Source: Coleophoma eucalyptorum (Eukaryota > Ascomycota > Leotiomycetes > Helotiales > Dermateaceae). From it: 64,000 bases of DNA. A program made the translations under genes and the position numbers. Shown here one piece after another: positions 60,001-64,000 of the stretch. Positions within the stretch are counted from its first letter, which is position 1, and every line of letters starts with the position of its first letter. Location of the stretch: NCBI GenBank assembly GCA_026120035.1, contig JALRME010000026.1, positions 558,001 through 622,000 on the forward strand. Direction: 5' to 3'. Under the pieces are notes generated by a model. It was not told where the DNA came from, searched no databases, and was given only the letters and a program-made list of their open reading frames with translations.

Positions 60001-62974
60001 ATCAAATGCTGAGCAGTCGTACACTTTTTGGCCCAAGTTCTTCATAATGCTGACAATGATGTGCTGAACGAAGAAGTATCGGTGCTCAGCAATCTCAGTG
60101 CCATGTTCCACCCACTCTACCTTTTGCCTCAATCTGTCCTCATACAAACCGAGTACAAAGACCTTGCCCTCGATTACTGTTCCTAATAAGCCAGTTCTTA
60201 GAAATTCTGGCTCTACCATCATAGGCGTCGGATCGCCGGGCTCGAACTTGTATGGCCGAGCGTGGAAAATCTGTTCTGTATGCTTGGGCAGTGCCCAAAA
60301 TCCACCCGATAATGAAGGAGAATCGACCCAGATCTCTCCCACAGAGTGTGGAGATGCGAGCAGGCCAGTTTCTGGATCAACAACGGCTAGTGTAGCATCA
60401 GGGATTGGGAATCCGAAGGCGCCAACCCGGACAGTACCAGGCTCAGAACTTGCCTTTTTTCGTGCATCGTCACCAATTGCAACAACCACAACCTCATTCG
60501 TTTTCAAGGCCTCCCGATCTAATAACACCTCGCTCAGCTCTGTGCGGACTTGCTGCTCGGTTGCAGGTGTGGTTCCCCCTCCAATCAAGCTTCCGAAGCC
60601 ATTGCCTGGCGCTTTCTCCTTCTCTTCTGCCTTCTCTTCCTCGATCGGTGTGCCATCAGAACCCATATCAAGCTTCAATGGGCATCCCATACGCTCCTCT
60701 CCCCCAAGCCAATCCCTCATACTGATCACCATGCCTCCATGCTCGGGCAAACACAGCATGGGAGCGACCAGTTCTCGAGCTCGAGGGTTTCTCATTGGTC
60801 TGAGCCAACGATCCGCCAGGACTTCATGAAATTCACTGTCAACTGTAAGGGTATCTATCAGACACAACTTCACGTGCTGAAAATTTGGTTCCATGCCCTT
60901 CTTGAAATTTCTTGTTGTCATAGGGTCTTGCTGATAGTTATAAGCTGCACGTTTGAGTCCTGGATAGTCTGCTAGCATCAGCGTTGCCCTGTACTTCGTG
61001 ATTAGATGAGCGTATAATCCAGGTGTTTCCACCGCTTTATCTTCCATCCATACTGTAGTATGCCCCCCGTATACTGTGAGTAAGACGCCCAGGATCATGC
61101 CAATTCCTTGTCTTGGATCCAGATAGGAAACTAGAATTTCGCCTCGCGAACTTCCAGTCATTAGTCTGCCGTTTTTGTCCCGTAAACCCCTATTGAATGT
61201 ATCTCCGCCAGTGTTTGACGGTACAGTGGAGATGATAGCGCTCAAGCAAGCCATTTGGTGCATGATGGTACGGTGGCTCATGACCACACCTCGAAGATCG
61301 CCAGTAGGAGCTCGGGAGAATTCTATATATGCCAGATCTGGTACGGTAAGTGGTGGGACTTCGTCTTTCTTCTTTGGATGGTAGCTTCCAAACTCGTTGG
61401 TCTTCCACCACTCTACACCTCGTGGCCAGTTGAGCTTTTGTGTAGTGATATCTCGCTGAAATGACTTCAAATTATTATCAGTAGTGAGAGCTAAATGCGC
61501 TTGTGTAGATGTGAGGATGACATTCAGTCTCGCGTAATCTTCAAGATCGTTGATGGGGACAGCAACAACTCCAGCAATGAAACAGCCAAGCAGAGCAATG
61601 GCAAAGTCAATAATCTCAGTGCTTCTGTATATGAGCGCAACTCTGTCACCTCGATATAAAGAACTTTTGTCTCTTATGACTTGAGCGACTTTCTCAGCTC
61701 TGCTTGTGAGTTTATCCCAGGTGATGGATGCAATTTCTTTTCCTTTGCCATCTAGAACCCAGTATGCCGGGGCTTTTGCGCTTGTCCGGCTTCGATGCCT
61801 CAATACAGCCGCTATGTTATCGAATTTGGACATTGGGGTATTGGAATCATGTGGGTCAAAGACTGCAAAGGGGACGTCTCGTGGCTCCAGTGGCATTTGG
61901 TATTCGAGGGCAGCTGGTGGAGGTAGATCGCTGGTTTGCAACATTGGCGGTGCCATAGCAGCCGTCGGAGAAAAGGCATCACTCGACGAGTATCTATGCG
62001 GTCCGCCACCATATGCTTGTCGTGGATTTGATTCAAACCCTTGCTGGCCTGCGAAATCTGAGAAGTAGCCTTGCTGTGAATCCCCCAACATAGTCCCATG
62101 TGAATCCATCATTGTGGCCGTATGGCTTTCATCATAAGGTGCCTGCTGCTCTTGGTAGCCTACCTGATGCGCAGGGTTGAAGGCATAGTTGAGGTTCGAG
62201 GTCATTGTCCCAGATCCCATCGTCATACTTGGTTCTGCCGACTGATCATATTGGCTATCACCAGGGCCCGGGAGGAAAAGCGAATTCCGTTCTTCTAATG
62301 GTGGCCTCTGATCTGGATTATGCACACCAAGCTGTAGTGGTGTCGGTGGTTTGTGAAATGGATCTTGGAGTCGTCCATTTCCATATCCGCCATAGCCGCT
62401 ATTCATCGTTTCTAGTCGTGCAACACTTTGTCTTGCTGGTGATTGAGGTGGTACATCAGGTCGCGGATTCGAACCCGGAGGATATCCGCCTGTGTTTCTC
62501 GGATTAGAATTGTGGTTGAGTGCAGCGAGTGACGCACTTCGCGATCCATCGTTCGACTGATGTGAGGTATCGTCAGGAGAATGTATACGCAAGCCCTTCA
62601 GCTCCGCAGCAATAGGGGAGGATCCCAAGAATTGCGATAAAAGCAGGGTGCGTCGCTTCTGGTACCTAACGTGCAGAATTAGAAACGGCAGAGGCAAATT
62701 GACGTTGCCTAGCACCAATCATGCGATGTATAAGAACGGGAGGATCGCATACCCTTTCTCTGTTAAATCACCCTCCTATAAAAGCCAAGAGTTAGCAGAA
62801 TATCTTCCCCATAACAATGATCATGCCTTCTGCTACCAGAGCCGTGCAAAGTACAGACTTCCGGGAACCGCATATCCAGCGTGCTCCCCACTCAGGAGGA
62901 AAATCACTGACCTCGAACTCTTGCTCCAGCTCGTAGAGCTTAGCTTGCAATACTGGGTTGTCATTGCCCTCCAT
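57093..62974 (-). CDS. CPS1: CPS1/DIP2-like protein with two AMP-binding domains
   Basis: Four exons (62912..62974, 62753..62775, 57983..62665, 57093..57933) encode 1869 residues. The N-terminus (MEGNDNPVLQAKLYELEQEFEEGDLTEKGYQKRR) is a DMAP1-binding-type domain split by two introns. A Ser/Gly/Pro-rich linker follows. Two adenylate-forming (acyl-CoA synthetase-like) domains come next. The first begins near AVLRHRSRTSAKAPAYWVLDGKG and includes DLAYIEFSRAPTGDLRGV; the second begins near SIVDLLQWRVARQAEELSYC. The usual P-loop TSGTTGxPKG is replaced in the first by EFSRAPTGDLRG and in the second by WTYWTPDQRR, so classical adenylation may be lost. The last exon carries DHQIVVDIVAFVNKGDFPRSRLGEKQRGKILASW and a disordered tail. 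It is the fungal counterpart of animal DIP2; Cochliobolus CPS1 was linked to virulence. Function is probably in lipid metabolism or signalling. Confidence 0.93.
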
Positions 62975-64000
62975 CTCCAGCAAAGGTCATCGACGGGGGT
63001 GCGCTCCGTCTAGCACAGCCTCTCAGGTACAAGTTAGGTTCAGGGAAGGCTCGTTTTCAAGTCGCATAGATTCTCAAAACACAAACATCGGACGATGACC
63101 TAAAGGCAGAAAAGGCGGGGAGGACTGGAGCGACAGAGGTTTAGGACCTGCGATATAGAATTCAGATATAAGTTCGACAGAGGGGAAGCCGATCCGCGGC
63201 AAGGAAGTGAAGCAAGATTTCTAAGATGCCCACAGATGTGACAGGATACTTGAAAGTCGGTTCCTGCTCCTTTCAGCCAATGACGTCCGGTCGACAGAAA
63301 CGGCAAGGTAAACGAGGGTTGGTGCAGGACCCTTCCAAAATTTAAGTCTTCGCTTACGAAGTATTTATTCTCTTTCCCTTTCATCTTTTTTGACTTTACA
63401 TACCTTATTTCTTCTTCATTCTCACCCAGTCGTCACGCCATGTCCCGAATGGGACATATCGGCTCGGAATTTGGCCGATATACTCTATCAATTTCTGATT
63501 CGATGCTGAATCTAACATCTTAGCCCTCGCATATTCATTAAGCATCGAGGCGCTTTTCATTTACTAGTAATATTGAAGCCAACCTCAAGATCCGTTTGAT
63601 CTCGTGAGGTTGACGTATGGCATTCCAACGGCAGAGTATGTACCATGCTTCCACCTGCATGAAATACGCCACCAGCCGCAGCCATGTGATAAGGTAAGAT
63701 CGTGGAGTCACCTCCACCAGCTCTGGTTGCATGAGGAAAGCTAGAGACCTAGACGGACAACCGCGCATGCAGGTTCTGCACTTTAGCATGCACCCTCAGC
63801 TTGTCTACATCACGTGGAGCTATATGACTTCGACTGGAAAGTATGGATGCTTCTGCAGATAAGGTGATTGATGGAGGATACCCGGATCTGACTTATGGTA
63901 CGTGTATTTTCTTACAGCCGACTTGCATACGGGTTTTTGCAGCCCTTTCACCATTATGATGAGATTACAAGAAATTTATCACAGACCTGTTCTGAATATC
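62975..64000. other. CPS1 upstream flank to window end
   Basis: About 1 kb upstream of the CPS1 start with no supportable gene. TCACGTG occurs at 63810-63816. No frame entering from the right edge looks coding. Confidence 0.45.

Noticed and set aside
57093..62974. NRPS call for the large adenylate-forming protein
   Set aside because: No carrier or condensation domain is seen; the DMAP1-binding N-terminus plus two AMP-binding domains fits CPS1/DIP2.

Overview
The window is nuclear DNA of a filamentous ascomycete (Pezizomycotina). The evidence is dense short introns, mostly 49-66 nt with GTAAGT/GTATGT-type donors and TAG/CAG acceptors, together with fungal-type families: APP1 phosphatidate phosphatase, Zn2Cys6 regulator, class II cAMP phosphodiesterase, CPS1/DIP2-like adenylate-forming protein, DUF3455. 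A leotiomycete is my guess from protein flavour only. Nothing prokaryotic is present: no operons, CRISPR or insertion sequences. All spliced models were assembled by hand from splice signals, and each gives an uninterrupted reading frame with a length divisible by three.

Layout. 0-15 kb is gene-dense: Mis12/Mtw1 kinetochore protein (+), FAD monooxygenase-like flavoprotein (-), APP1 (-), poly(A) polymerase (-), N2227/carnosine N-methyltransferase-like protein (+), SDR (-), low-affinity cAMP phosphodiesterase (+). 15-18 kb is gene-poor and holds a 243-codon frame broken by one TAA and carrying a hexapeptide repeat. 18-26 kb holds an SSH4-like Rsp5 adaptor, a UCH37-like deubiquitinase and a Zn2Cys6 transcription factor, all (-). 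25.7-39.5 kb is a striking 13.7-kb stretch where I can support no gene, and all of it lies upstream of the transcription factor. 39.5-50 kb holds transportin/KAP104 (-), proteasome assembly chaperone 4 (-), a homoserine O-acetyltransferase-like hydrolase (-), a flavin-reductase-like FMN protein (+) and a secreted DUF3455 protein (-). 52-63 kb holds a CASP/COY1 golgin (-), an A+T-rich island, and a very large CPS1/DIP2-like protein (-).

The genes are mostly housekeeping and do not form one pathway: chromosome segregation (Mis12), mRNA 3' ends (PAP1), nuclear import (KAP104), membrane traffic and lipid signalling (APP1, SSH4-like, CASP), protein turnover (SSH4-like, UCH37-like, PAC4) and cAMP signalling (PDE). 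The flavoprotein, methyltransferase, SDR, acetyltransferase-like and flavin-reductase genes are interspersed with these, so I do not call a biosynthetic cluster. The best second-look items are the gene desert with its single regulator, the broken repeat ORF, the very short exons (14, 22 and 23 nt), an intron whose retention stops a secreted protein one codon into the intron, and CACGTG boxes in front of two proteasome-related genes.
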